From positions 1-49,717 of the forward strand of contig JAIPKD010000015.1 of the NCBI GenBank assembly GCA_021733835.1: a stretch of 49,717 nt of DNA, given 5' to 3'. The translations under genes were made by a program, and so were the position numbers. How positions within the stretch are numbered: the stretch's first letter is position 1; every line of letters starts with the position of its first letter. This DNA comes from Verrucomicrobiota bacterium. Lineage in GTDB: Bacteria > Verrucomicrobiota > Verrucomicrobiia > Limisphaerales > JAIPKD01. The notes under the pieces were generated by a model. It was not told the origin of the DNA and did not search any database. It saw only the letters and a list, made by a program, of their open reading frames with translations. This document shows, piece by piece, positions 1-9,009 of the stretch.

Positions 1-5
1 CCGAA

Positions 6-1013
6 TTGGACGGCAATAATGATGTTGTCCGATCGTATATGTGGGGCAAAGACCTTTCGGGGACACTGAACGGTGCAGGCCTGCCTGCCGCGTCGCCCGC
101 CTGTGCCGGCACGGCAGACAGGGACGCGGCGCAGGCAGGAGGCGTAGGCGGCTTACTCGGTGTGGATGATGCAGACCAGGGCTTTCACTTCGTTGCCTAT
201 GACGGGAATGGCAATGTAATGGCGCTGGTAGATGCGGATGACGGTACGGACTCGGCCGAGTACGAGTACGGTCCGTTCGGCGAGCTGATCCGCGTCACCG
301 GCCCGATGTCCGACAACCCCATCCGCTTCTCCACCAAGTACCACGACACCGAAACCGGCCTGGTTTATTACGGGTATAGGTATTATTGGCCAGCGATAGG
401 TCGGTGGTTGAATAGGGATCCGATTGGGGAGAGGGGTGGAATGAATTTGAATTGTATGCTTCGAAATAATTCTATAGGTCGAATTGACCGACTTGGATTT
501 TTAGAGAATAATACTCCGAGTGGCAATTTAACGATTTATTATTCGGCACAGCCATGCGGTAATGCAAAGGCATTATTAAACAGTACAGATGCTCAAGTAG
601 CAAAATCGATATCGATAAAAATCATTGTAGCGGCAACCGGGAAGGGGGGTAAAGTGAGAAGTGGTGAAATTGGTCCTTTTCCAATAGGCGCACGATGGCT
701 TCCTATGGCTGGCAATGAAGCCCCAAATGTAGCATGTAGAATGAAATACAAATGTGCGATAAAATGCTGTTGTAAATTCGGAAGTTTCAATCCTAAGTGG
801 AGTGGAAATAAGGAATGGGTGTATGGAAGGATAGTTTCAAGAATGAAAATTAATCAGAGAACAGGTCGTCAAAGGAAGGATATGGAAGGTAACTGGATGT
901 GGGCTGATTCTAAATGTGTTATAGATAACAAACAATTGACCAAAGCCAAAAAGGATTGCCAAAACACATCAAAAGGAAGATGCAAAATAGAAATTCAACT
1001 TCGAAGTTATTGA
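6..1013 (+). CDS. RHS repeat-associated core domain protein, C-terminal part (5' end at or beyond the window edge) with a variable C-terminal tip
   Basis: RHS core motifs YDGNGNVMALVDADDGTDSAEYEYGPFGE, NPIRFSTKYHDTETGLVYYGYRYYWPAIGRWLNRDPIGERGG, then unrelated tip sequence. Confidence 0.9.
   Translation: MDGNNDVVRSYMWGKDLSGTLNGAGLPAASPACAGTADRDAAQAGGVGGLLGVDDADQGFHFVAYDGNGNVMALVDADDGTDSAEYEYGPFGELIRVTGPMSDNPIRFSTKYHDTETGLVYYGYRYYWPAIGRWLNRDPIGERGGMNLNCMLRNNSIGRIDRLGFLENNTPSGNLTIYYSAQPCGNAKALLNSTDAQVAKSISIKIIVAATGKGGKVRSGEIGPFPIGARWLPMAGNEAPNVACRMKYKCAIKCCCKFGSFNPKWSGNKEWVYGRIVSRMKINQRTGRQRKDMEGNWMWADSKCVIDNKQLTKAKKDCQNTSKGRCKIEIQLRSY
78..137 (+). repeat. Palindromic protein-invading element, copy 1 (in frame inside RHS core)
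   Basis: ggcctgcctgccgcgtcgcccgcctgtgccggcacggcagacagggacgcggcgcaggca; exactly 60 nt absent from the paralogous core at 1861/1862; shared with 27021-27080 and 28911-28977. Confidence 0.88.
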
Positions 1014-1477
1014 GTTGTTCATATTCAAAGGCTATAAAACTTGGTTTTGAAATCATGTTTATGTGCGTTTTGATGGGTTGTGGTGATGTATCAAAGGAAG
1101 AATATCGACTTGTAAGTTGGCCTGAAGGAACGAATGATAATTACGCGATTGAAATATCACATAATAATGTATCTGATGTAGCAATTCCGGATGTACAGAG
1201 ATTATTGATAAGCAGTCAATATGTTATTGGATGCGCTTATTGGAAATACATAAATGGTTATTATAAAATGCCCTACGGACTGGTAAACACAAATGAATTT
1301 TGGTTTGTTTTGGATAAAAGTAAACGATACCCAAAGTGTTACACGTATATTTCAACTAATAAAGAATCGTGGCTCATATGGTGTGTATCAAATAATGTGC
1401 CAACAAATACAATAAATATAGATAAATATATTAAATTAAATACTAGTCCTAGCGGTGGTGGCGCCCCAAAAATATAA
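980..1477 (+). CDS. Putative lipoprotein, candidate partner/immunity of the upstream RHS tip
   Basis: Lipobox-like VLMGC near the N-terminus; immediately downstream of and overlapping the RHS tip ORF; start uncertain (track ORF starts at 956). Confidence 0.5.
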   Translation: MQNRNSTSKLLSCSYSKAIKLGFEIMFMCVLMGCGDVSKEEYRLVSWPEGTNDNYAIEISHNNVSDVAIPDVQRLLISSQYVIGCAYWKYINGYYKMPYGLVNTNEFWFVLDKSKRYPKCYTYISTNKESWLIWCVSNNVPTNTINIDKYIKLNTSPSGGGAPKI

Positions 1478-1492
1478 TCAATATACGCGAAC

Positions 1493-2785
1493 TTGTTAAA
1501 TCAATATACGAACGTAGTCACGGGAAGGCTGGCGACGAATCTGGTCTTCGACGCCGACGAGAATTTAACAGACGACGGAACATGGTCATATACGTGGGAC
1601 GGGGAGAACAGACTGGTTGAAATGGAGAAATCGAATAGAAAGATCGAATTCAAGTACGATTGGATGGGTAGGAGGATACAAAAAGAGATGTCTTCAGGTT
1701 ATCCTAGATATTGGGACTCCGAATACACAAACAAATTTGTCTACGACCTGTCCGGAGGTCAAGCAGGTTCATGGAACCTACTGGCGGAATTGAACGGTAG
1801 TAACGATGTTGTCCGGTCATACATGTGGGGGCTGGATATGAGTGGGACGTTACAAGGCGCTGGAGGCGTAGGCGGCTTACTCGGTGTGAACGACGCAAAC
1901 CAGGGCTTTCACTTCGTTGCATACGACGGGAATGGCAACGTCATGGCGCTGGTCGATGCGGATGACGGTACGGTCTCGGCCGAGTACGAGTACGGTCCGT
2001 TCGGCGAGTTGATCCGCGCCACCGGCCCGATGTCCGACAACCCCATCCGCTTCTCCACCAAGTATCACGACACCGAAACCGGCCTGGTTTATTACGGGTA
2101 TCGGTATTATTGGCCAGCGATGGGTCGGTGGATCAAACGGGATCCTATTGGGGAGAGGGGTGGGATGAATCTCTACAACTACGTCGGAAATGACCCACTA
2201 AACTGGATTGATACGCTGGGATTGGCTTATGGTAATCCTATTTCTGGTCCTAATGGCCCAGTTGGACCATCAAGTCCGTATAGCCCCGGTTTGCCGTATT
2301 ATCCAGACGGCTATCTATACACTCCAACTACTTCTAACTATTCGACGAGTTATGTTGAAGAGGAGCAGCACTTTATTATTGGTTCAGGATTTACACGGGT
2401 ATTCTGCTGCGACGAAAACTATAACAAGCGAATATTTTGGTATCGGAAAATATGTTTTGGTGCAGCCGTCGGGTTTAGTTCAGGGGGAGGAAAAATTGTC
2501 AGCGGCATGTCAGGAAAGGATTGCCGCGGGCAAAATTATGAAGGGTGGGTCTTCGAGGGAGGTGTCAGTCTTGGCCCCGTCGGCATTGGTGGTGACGTAG
2601 GTTACCAAGATTTTCCTGGAACTCAAGACTGGCTGCTTCCGCCTCCAGGAGATTATTCGGGCGTAAATGAGTTTGGTTTTGGAGCTGGTATGGGGCTTCC
2701 GAAGCCCGGCTTAATGGTTAAAGCGACTTGGTGTCGATACACGCTCTTTTATGAGAAGCGTGTTCCGTGTGGTTGTGTAAAGTAA
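1493..2785 (+). CDS. Truncated RHS cassette: core domain plus a second, different C-terminal tip
   Basis: LLNQYT...FDADENLTDDGTWSYTWDGENRL, YDGNGNVMALVDADDGTVSAEYEYGPFGE, RDPIGERGGMNLYNYVGNDPLNWIDTLGL; near-identical DNA to 138-430; TTG start uncertain. Confidence 0.85.
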   Translation: MLNQYTNVVTGRLATNLVFDADENLTDDGTWSYTWDGENRLVEMEKSNRKIEFKYDWMGRRIQKEMSSGYPRYWDSEYTNKFVYDLSGGQAGSWNLLAELNGSNDVVRSYMWGLDMSGTLQGAGGVGGLLGVNDANQGFHFVAYDGNGNVMALVDADDGTVSAEYEYGPFGELIRATGPMSDNPIRFSTKYHDTETGLVYYGYRYYWPAMGRWIKRDPIGERGGMNLYNYVGNDPLNWIDTLGLAYGNPISGPNGPVGPSSPYSPGLPYYPDGYLYTPTTSNYSTSYVEEEQHFIIGSGFTRVFCCDENYNKRIFWYRKICFGAAVGFSSGGGKIVSGMSGKDCRGQNYEGWVFEGGVSLGPVGIGGDVGYQDFPGTQDWLLPPPGDYSGVNEFGFGAGMGLPKPGLMVKATWCRYTLFYEKRVPCGCVK

Positions 2786-2796
2786 CGAGTGTCACC

Positions 2797-3285
2797 ATGA
2801 AAATGCGTTATATCGTTTATGCCATTGTTTTGGCAGGACTATTTGTGTTGGCGATTTGGCAAAGTAGAACGCCAACTGTGGCACAAAAGACATTCCTACA
2901 CACAATGCAAAATCTACCTACCTTGAGAAAAATGGTAATTCGACAAGATAGTGGTTCGGATAAGAGAGAAATAATTATCACAAATGTTGAAGTATTAAGT
3001 CGAGTACATAACTCGCTTCAGCAGTCTGACCTTAGACCAGTAAGCGGCCACAGCGGCGCAATATACGAGAGTGAAATCCGTATCTTTTCAGAGAATAATC
3101 AGGTAATTAAAGTCCGAGGGACAGTTCATAAATATGAGCCGGAAGATGTATATCTCTCACCAGACCTATTGCATGAAATGAAACCTGGAGAGTTTGTTTC
3201 TATTGGTATTCCGGATCGTATTCGAGTGCCAAGACTCGGAAAATGGATAATGAGCATAACAGCATCCACGAACGGCATTCGTTAA
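2797..3285 (+). CDS. Small membrane-anchored protein, candidate partner/immunity of the second RHS tip
   Basis: N-terminal TM/signal anchor YIVYAIVLAGLFVLAIW; follows the tip directly; start inferred at MKMRYIVY. Confidence 0.5.
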   Translation: MKMRYIVYAIVLAGLFVLAIWQSRTPTVAQKTFLHTMQNLPTLRKMVIRQDSGSDKREIIITNVEVLSRVHNSLQQSDLRPVSGHSGAIYESEIRIFSENNQVIKVRGTVHKYEPEDVYLSPDLLHEMKPGEFVSIGIPDRIRVPRLGKWIMSITASTNGIR

Positions 3286-3331
3286 TACAAGAGTTTCGCT
3301 GCCGATTGAATGCCAGCAGTCCTGGTTTGTT

Positions 3332-3691
3332 ATGCAGGTTCTAAAAAACGAGAAAGGATCGGGGATCAATTCTGCAAATCAGAGGACAAAAATGACCCTG
3401 GCAAACGGACAATACTGGGAATACGAATACGACGACCTGGGGCAGTTGGTATCGAGCAAGAAGTACTGGACGGATGGGACGCCGGTGGCTGGTCAGAAGT
3501 TTGAGTATACACATGACGATATAGGTAATCGCGAGCAGATCAAAAGAGGCGGAGATGCTGAGGGCGGCAGTCTTTGCACGTCAACATACAACGCGAATTT
3601 GCTGAATCAGTACACGAGCCGGACGGTGTCGGGTGTGGTCGATATTATTGGCATTGCAAGCGGCGAAGATACAGTTATTGTTAAAAAATGA
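3332..3691 (+). pseudogene. RHS core remnant (upstream module only), truncated
   Basis: MTLANGQYWEYEYDDLGQLVSSKKYWTDGTPVAGQKFEYTHDDIGNR...NANLLNQYTSRTVSGVVDIIGIAS then stops; lacks the DPIG core end and tip. Confidence 0.75.
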
Positions 3692-4932
3692 GTTATTTAG
3701 AGAAATTATATAAGGTGTTTTTGTGTTTCTGTCTCTGCATGGGTCATGGCCTTGGCGATTCAGCCTCAGCCAATGCGGTGGAAACACCGTGGGTGCGTCA
3801 TACAATCGATGATTCCTCAAGGGGTGCCGATGGTGTGAAGGTCCGTGATGTCAACGGCGACGGTTTATTGGACATTACAACCGGATGGGAAGAGGGCGGA
3901 GTGACACGGGTTTACATACATCCGGGTTATTCGGATGCGGGAACCAAGTGGCCGGCGGTTACAGTTGGTAAAACGCCCTCGGTTGAAGACGCCGTTTTTT
4001 GCGATCTGAACGCCGACGGCGCTGTCGATGTAGTAAGCAGTTGTGAGGGCAATACGCGTTGTATGTTTGTTCATTTGGCGCCTGAGGATTTTGATATGTA
4101 TCTGAATCCACAGGAATGGGAAACGGAACCGTTGCCAGATACCATGGGGCAGGCGCAATGGATGTTTGCAATACCATTACAGGTTGACAACCGGAATGGT
4201 CCGGACCTTGTCATCGGCTCAAAAGGTGAAAACGCATCGGTGGATTGGATAATGGCCCCTGGCAAACCGGAAAACCTCGACCAATGGCATCGGTATCCCA
4301 TAAGTCAGGCGGGCTGGATTATGTCATTGATAGGTTCGGACATAGATGCAGACGGGGATAACGACATAATCCTCTCCGACCGTCGGGGTCAACTCCGCGG
4401 TGTTCGCTGGCTTGAGAATCCCGGCGAAAACGGAAATCGGAGAACCCAATGGCAAAACCATTTCATAGGCGGCCGCGATCTTGAGGTAATGTTTATCGAT
4501 GTTGCCGACATGAACGCAGACGGCCTTGACGATGTCGTAGTCACAGCACGGCGGCGGCATTTGTTTTGGTTTGAACGCATCAGCCGCGAGGGAGCACGAT
4601 GGCGACGACATAATATCCCTTTTCCCGGGAACATGGGCTACGGAAAGGCGGTGGCAGTGGGTGATATTAATAAAGACGGGCTTCCGGATATTGTCATTAC
4701 CGGCGCTGAAGCTGCCGGCAAGTCAGGTGTAAAATGGCTTGAAAACGAGTCCGGCGGAAAATGGCGTCCCCATGAAATCAGTGGGATCAAAGGTATTAAA
4801 TTCGACAGAATAGAGCTCTTTGATTTGGATGGTGATATTGATTTGGACGTGTTGACCTGCGAGGAGCGTGAAGGGGGAGCCGGCCTGGGCGTGATTTGGT
4901 ATGAAAATCCGCTTACAACCAAATCACATTAA
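3688..4932 (+). CDS. FG-GAP/VCBS repeat secreted protein
   Basis: Signal peptide-like N-terminus; repeated DVNGDGLLDI, DLNADGAVDVV, DIDADGDNDII, DMNADGLDDVVV, DINKDGLPDIV motifs. Confidence 0.85.
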   Translation: MSYLEKLYKVFLCFCLCMGHGLGDSASANAVETPWVRHTIDDSSRGADGVKVRDVNGDGLLDITTGWEEGGVTRVYIHPGYSDAGTKWPAVTVGKTPSVEDAVFCDLNADGAVDVVSSCEGNTRCMFVHLAPEDFDMYLNPQEWETEPLPDTMGQAQWMFAIPLQVDNRNGPDLVIGSKGENASVDWIMAPGKPENLDQWHRYPISQAGWIMSLIGSDIDADGDNDIILSDRRGQLRGVRWLENPGENGNRRTQWQNHFIGGRDLEVMFIDVADMNADGLDDVVVTARRRHLFWFERISREGARWRRHNIPFPGNMGYGKAVAVGDINKDGLPDIVITGAEAAGKSGVKWLENESGGKWRPHEISGIKGIKFDRIELFDLDGDIDLDVLTCEEREGGAGLGVIWYENPLTTKSH

Positions 4933-5143
4933 ATTAAACAAGAGACTGAGTGGAAATACTTGACGGCCTTTCTTGGTTCCGTAACATCATCGGTGAGCAT
5001 AAACAACCGAAAGCAAGTTGAACCGGAGTGGTAATTCAATCCAGCAAGCCTAATGGTATGAATAGTTTTATGGAGTCTAACGGTTGAAATGCTGTTGAAT
5101 ACACGCGAGAGATGTAGATAATCCTTTTATTTAAGAATGCGAT

Positions 5144-5515
5144 ATGAGTACAAAATCTGGTTGGTTCCTTAATATTTTACCGCAACTGTTTCAAATTCTG
5201 CCAATTCTGTTGATAACAGTTGGATGCGTCTTATATCTGATCAAGACGAAGAGTGTCGATGCGATCCTGATGCTCTGCGGGAATGTGTTCTGGCTTCTTG
5301 CATCATTCATTTCAGTGGCGTGCGTGGCTGCCATGAGTGCCGGTGTCTTGGGTACACATGTTTTCGGTAAGATATCGATTGGACTAACGATTTTCTATTT
5401 TATAAGCGTAATGATCTTCGGGATTGGATTTCTTATGATGGCCATAGGTGTAAACAAGGCGAAGCCCGGCAGGGTGGACATGAAAGAAAACCGGGAGCCG
5501 GCGAAAAGCGAATAA
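5144..5515 (+). CDS. Small integral membrane protein
   Basis: Three hydrophobic segments in 123 aa. Confidence 0.55.
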   Translation: MSTKSGWFLNILPQLFQILPILLITVGCVLYLIKTKSVDAILMLCGNVFWLLASFISVACVAAMSAGVLGTHVFGKISIGLTIFYFISVMIFGIGFLMMAIGVNKAKPGRVDMKENREPAKSE

Positions 5516-5578
5516 GGCCTACCGACTGGATTTTCAGAGAATCCCGGTTGAATATCTCTAGGTGTGGGACTCAAGCGT

Positions 5579-6361
5579 TCATACGTTGTTCCGGGACGCG
5601 GTGTTTTTCTTATGAATGGCCGCTTGTGCGGTGGGCATGATGAGTATTTCGTCGATACAAACGTGCGGCGGTCTGCTTGCTGCCCAGACCATGGCCTCGG
5701 CTACATCGTCGGCGGTCAGCGGCTTGATTTCCTCGTATACTTCGTTTGCGCGTTCGGTATCGCCCTTGAAGCGCACCAGTGAGAATTCGGTTTCCGTCAT
5801 GCCGGGGTCTACGGTACCGACTCTGACGCCGGTTTCGCAGAGTTCGAGCCGGAGCGCTTTGGTTATATGGCGTTCGGCGGCCTTGGCGCCGCAGTAAACG
5901 GCGCCGCCTTCGTAAGCCTGGCGGCCTGCTATCGAACCGATGTTGAGGATTATGCCGGTATGTTGTGGCAGCAGCGGGAGAGTAGCGCGGGTCATTCTGA
6001 GGAGACCGAGGATGTTTGATTGGATCATTGCTTCCCAGTCGGCGTCTTTGCCTTCGGCAACCGTATCAAGGCCGTGAGCGCCGCCGGCATTGTTGATGAG
6101 GACATCGACGTGTTGTGTGAGGGTGCGAACCCAGGATATGAATGCCTCGACACTTTGGGTTGAAGTGACGTCCAGCTCGTGATGGTGAGTGGAAGCGGCG
6201 CCGGCTTTTTCGGCGGCTGCGGCGGTGTTTGCCAATTTATCCATCCTTCTGGCGCCTAGGATGACGTTAGCGCCGGCGGCGCCGAACTGTTCCGCGGCGG
6301 CGGCGCCGATTCCGCTTGATGCGCCGGTGATCAGTACCCATTTATTTTTTAATGACGAAAG
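5579..6361 (-). CDS. SDR family NAD(P)-dependent oxidoreductase
   Basis: WVLITGASSGIGAAAAEQFG, NNAGG, YCGAKAAERHITKALRLEL (YxxxK); start chosen at MLSSLKNK. Confidence 0.9.
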   Translation of the reverse strand, partial: LSSLKNKWVLITGASSGIGAAAAEQFGAAGANVILGARRMDKLANTAAAAEKAGAASTHHHELDVTSTQSVEAFISWVRTLTQHVDVLINNAGGAHGLDTVAEGKDADWEAMIQSNILGLLRMTRATLPLLPQHTGIILNIGSIAGRQAYEGGAVYCGAKAAERHITKALRLELCETGVRVGTVDPGMTETEFSLVRFKGDTERANEVYEEIKPLTADDVAEAMVWAASRPPHVCIDEILIMPTAQAAIHKKNTASRNNV

Positions 6362-6436
6362 CATAATAATTATATTAATACAGGTAAAAGGGCGTGATTT
6401 CAAGGAGGTAGCGGGGCGAATTCATGGATGCAGAAA

Positions 6437-8818
6437 TTACGGTTTCGAATGTTTATTACTCTCCCAAAAAGCGATTGCCGTTTCCTTGATTGGATGTGAT
6501 TTGGAGAGGAACTCGGGCCGCCACCACGGTGGGAGGAGGCGAAGGTAGCGTGATTGCCGGAAACGGTTATCGATGAGAACGATGATGCCGCGATCTTTTT
6601 CGGACCTGATAACGCGTCCGCAGGCCTGGAGCACACGATTTATGCCGGGAAACGTGTACGCGTAGTCGAAGCCGTGGCCGGTATGCTTCTCGAAGTATTC
6701 CGAGATCAAATTGCGTTCGATGCATATTTTTGGGAGGCCGACGCCGACGATTATTGCGCCTATGAGGCGTTCGCCTGTGAGGTCGACCGCTTCGCCGAAT
6801 ATGCCGCCCATGACCGCGAAGCCGACGAGCGTCCGGTTGTATTCGTGATCGAATTTAGAAAGGAACTCCAGGCGTTCGTCGTCGGTCATTCCGGGCGACT
6901 GGGCAATTACTTCGATCCGTGAATCGCGAACACGCTGGAATTTTTCGAGGATAAGTTCCAGATACTTATAGGATGGGAAGAAGGCTATATAATTACCACG
7001 GCGCGCGGTAATTGTGTCGCAGATAAGCCGCGTGACCGAGTCGCTGGTTTTTTCGCGTGATGTGAAGTTTGTTGAGATTCGCTGTTCGATAAGGACTGTT
7101 AAGTTATCGTGTGGGAAAGGCGAAGGTAGGCGTAGCTCAGGGTACGATGTATCGGCGCCGAGGATTTGTTTAAAGTAATGCGGCGGCGATAGTGTGGCTG
7201 AGAAGAAGACAGCGGAGCGCGCTTTCTTCAAGACGGCTTCAAGCGAGCTCGAAGGATCGCGACAGAAGAGACGAAACCGGCCGCCGTTTGGTTCGCTTTC
7301 AACAATAGTGACATACGAGGAATTGAAGCTACCGAGTACACGGATCATCGAGACCGTTTTGAAATATAGGTTAAGGAGCTCGTTTCTGAACTCTGTTTGG
7401 TGATTCTGAGCAAGCCATGCTTCGGCTGTGTTTGTAAAACGGCTTAACACCGGCAGCAGTTTTTCAGGTGGTGTCTCAGATGTCCACACGCGCGCTGGTT
7501 CACAGTCGGCGGCTTTTCTGAGCGTGGCGAACAGTCTGTCGACGGCCGACAGGGCTTTAACACAGTGCGGCAGTTCCTTTGAAACCGTCCTTTTCAGCGA
7601 GCGCAATTCCGCGCGCGTAAGCTCCGCGGAAAACATGTCGCGGGCGCGATCCGGCAGATTATGCGCTTCGTCTATGAGCAGTGTATAATCGGTTTTGGCT
7701 TCCTCGAAGTGCCGGCGCAATCTTGCTTGAGGATCGAATGCGTAGTTATAGTCGCAGATGATCATATCGACCCAGTTCGAAAGGTCGAGTGAGAACTCGA
7801 AGGGACACAGGCTGAATTCAAGGGCGGCGGTTTCGATGTCGGGTTTAATGAATCGGTCGCGTTCAAGCGCCTTTTCCAGCGCCGGCTTGAGCCGATCATA
7901 GTAACCGGCGGCAAACGGGCATGTGGACGCGTCGCACGGCGCAGCGTTACGTGGGCAGATATTCTCTTTGGCGGTTAGAGTGAGAGACTTCAATTTCAGC
8001 CCGGAACTTCTGAGGTTATCGAGCGTCTGTTCCGCGGCGGCTTTACCGGTGTTTTTTGATGTGAGATAAAAAATGCGATCGGTCAACCCCTTTCCGAGTG
8101 CCTTGACGGCGGGAAAAATTACGGAAACCGTCTTACCGATGCCCGTGGGCGCCTCAGCGAACAAGCGCTGTCCGGCCCGGATCGTCTTATAGACGGCGAC
8201 CGACAGCTCGCGCTGTCCTTTACGATACTTGGGAAAAGGAAAGGCCAATGTGAAGGTAGAAGCGTTTCGTTGTATTATCCAGTCATTGCGCCTTTTCAAC
8301 CATTGCGCGTACCGGTTGGTGACATCATTAAAAAAGGCCGCCAATTCAGTGCTCTCGTGAGTTTGGTGGTATTCATAGGCCATCCCGGTCTCGAGCTCGA
8401 GATATACAAGGCGCAGCCGTGCGCGGTCTGCCGGGTTGTCTATCAAGTACATGTGCGCGTATATCTTCAACTGCGCCCAGTGTAATGGATCGGGTTCATC
8501 GTTCCATACGCCGGAGACGGTCTTGATTTCTTCGATCAACGGGCATTCGGCGTCCGGTATGAGCCCGTCGATTCTACCTTGGATGAGTATTCCGGTATCG
8601 TGGCATTGGACATTTGCGGCGACCGTAAGTTCTTTTTGGTAACTACCGGGGCGCGAATTCTGGATGAAGCGATGGCCTTTGATCCCGTCGATTGCGCGGG
8701 TCGGTGAGGAGAAATCGCCGCTTGTACGGAGGTCGCCGGTCTTGAGGACGAATTCGACGAGTGAACGAACAGGGATTGAGGTTCCGTTTGTTGTGCTGTT
8801 GTCGTGTTTCATTTCCAA
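6437..8818 (-). CDS. DinG/Rad3 (XPD-type) superfamily 2 DNA helicase with an N-terminal PD-(D/E)XK nuclease-like domain
   Basis: Walker A FAEAPTGIGKT, DEAH, Cys-rich FeS region ENICPRNAAPCDASTCPFA, QACGRVIRSEKDRG; N-terminal GRIDGLIPDAECPLIEEIKTV. Confidence 0.85.
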   Translation of the reverse strand: MEMKHDNSTTNGTSIPVRSLVEFVLKTGDLRTSGDFSSPTRAIDGIKGHRFIQNSRPGSYQKELTVAANVQCHDTGILIQGRIDGLIPDAECPLIEEIKTVSGVWNDEPDPLHWAQLKIYAHMYLIDNPADRARLRLVYLELETGMAYEYHQTHESTELAAFFNDVTNRYAQWLKRRNDWIIQRNASTFTLAFPFPKYRKGQRELSVAVYKTIRAGQRLFAEAPTGIGKTVSVIFPAVKALGKGLTDRIFYLTSKNTGKAAAEQTLDNLRSSGLKLKSLTLTAKENICPRNAAPCDASTCPFAAGYYDRLKPALEKALERDRFIKPDIETAALEFSLCPFEFSLDLSNWVDMIICDYNYAFDPQARLRRHFEEAKTDYTLLIDEAHNLPDRARDMFSAELTRAELRSLKRTVSKELPHCVKALSAVDRLFATLRKAADCEPARVWTSETPPEKLLPVLSRFTNTAEAWLAQNHQTEFRNELLNLYFKTVSMIRVLGSFNSSYVTIVESEPNGGRFRLFCRDPSSSLEAVLKKARSAVFFSATLSPPHYFKQILGADTSYPELRLPSPFPHDNLTVLIEQRISTNFTSREKTSDSVTRLICDTITARRGNYIAFFPSYKYLELILEKFQRVRDSRIEVIAQSPGMTDDERLEFLSKFDHEYNRTLVGFAVMGGIFGEAVDLTGERLIGAIIVGVGLPKICIERNLISEYFEKHTGHGFDYAYTFPGINRVLQACGRVIRSEKDRGIIVLIDNRFRQSRYLRLLPPWWRPEFLSKSHPIKETAIAFWESNKHSKP

Positions 8819-9009
8819 ATCGGCGGCGGCCGTTATGCAGCGGGTATTCTGTCGATTTTCAGTTCTGCGTTAAAGTCAAATCGTGGTGTTTTGCGCTTGT
8901 GTAAATGTGAGTTAGTAGATTCGCGAATTACATTTGCTGAGAAGGACGGGCGATCGCCGGGGCGCAATGAGACCTTGCGTATATCGGAATTTACTTTTTA
9001 ATTGGGTGC

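Noticed and set aside
153-344. Antisense ORF in the RHS core (63 aa), repeated at 1877-2068
   Set aside because: Opposite strand of a conserved RHS core; the similarity between copies follows from core duplication, with no independent coding evidence.
6437-8818. Interpretation of the helicase-nuclease fusion as a CRISPR Cas4/Cas3 component
   Set aside because: No other cas genes or arrays; motifs fit DinG/XPD-type helicase better.
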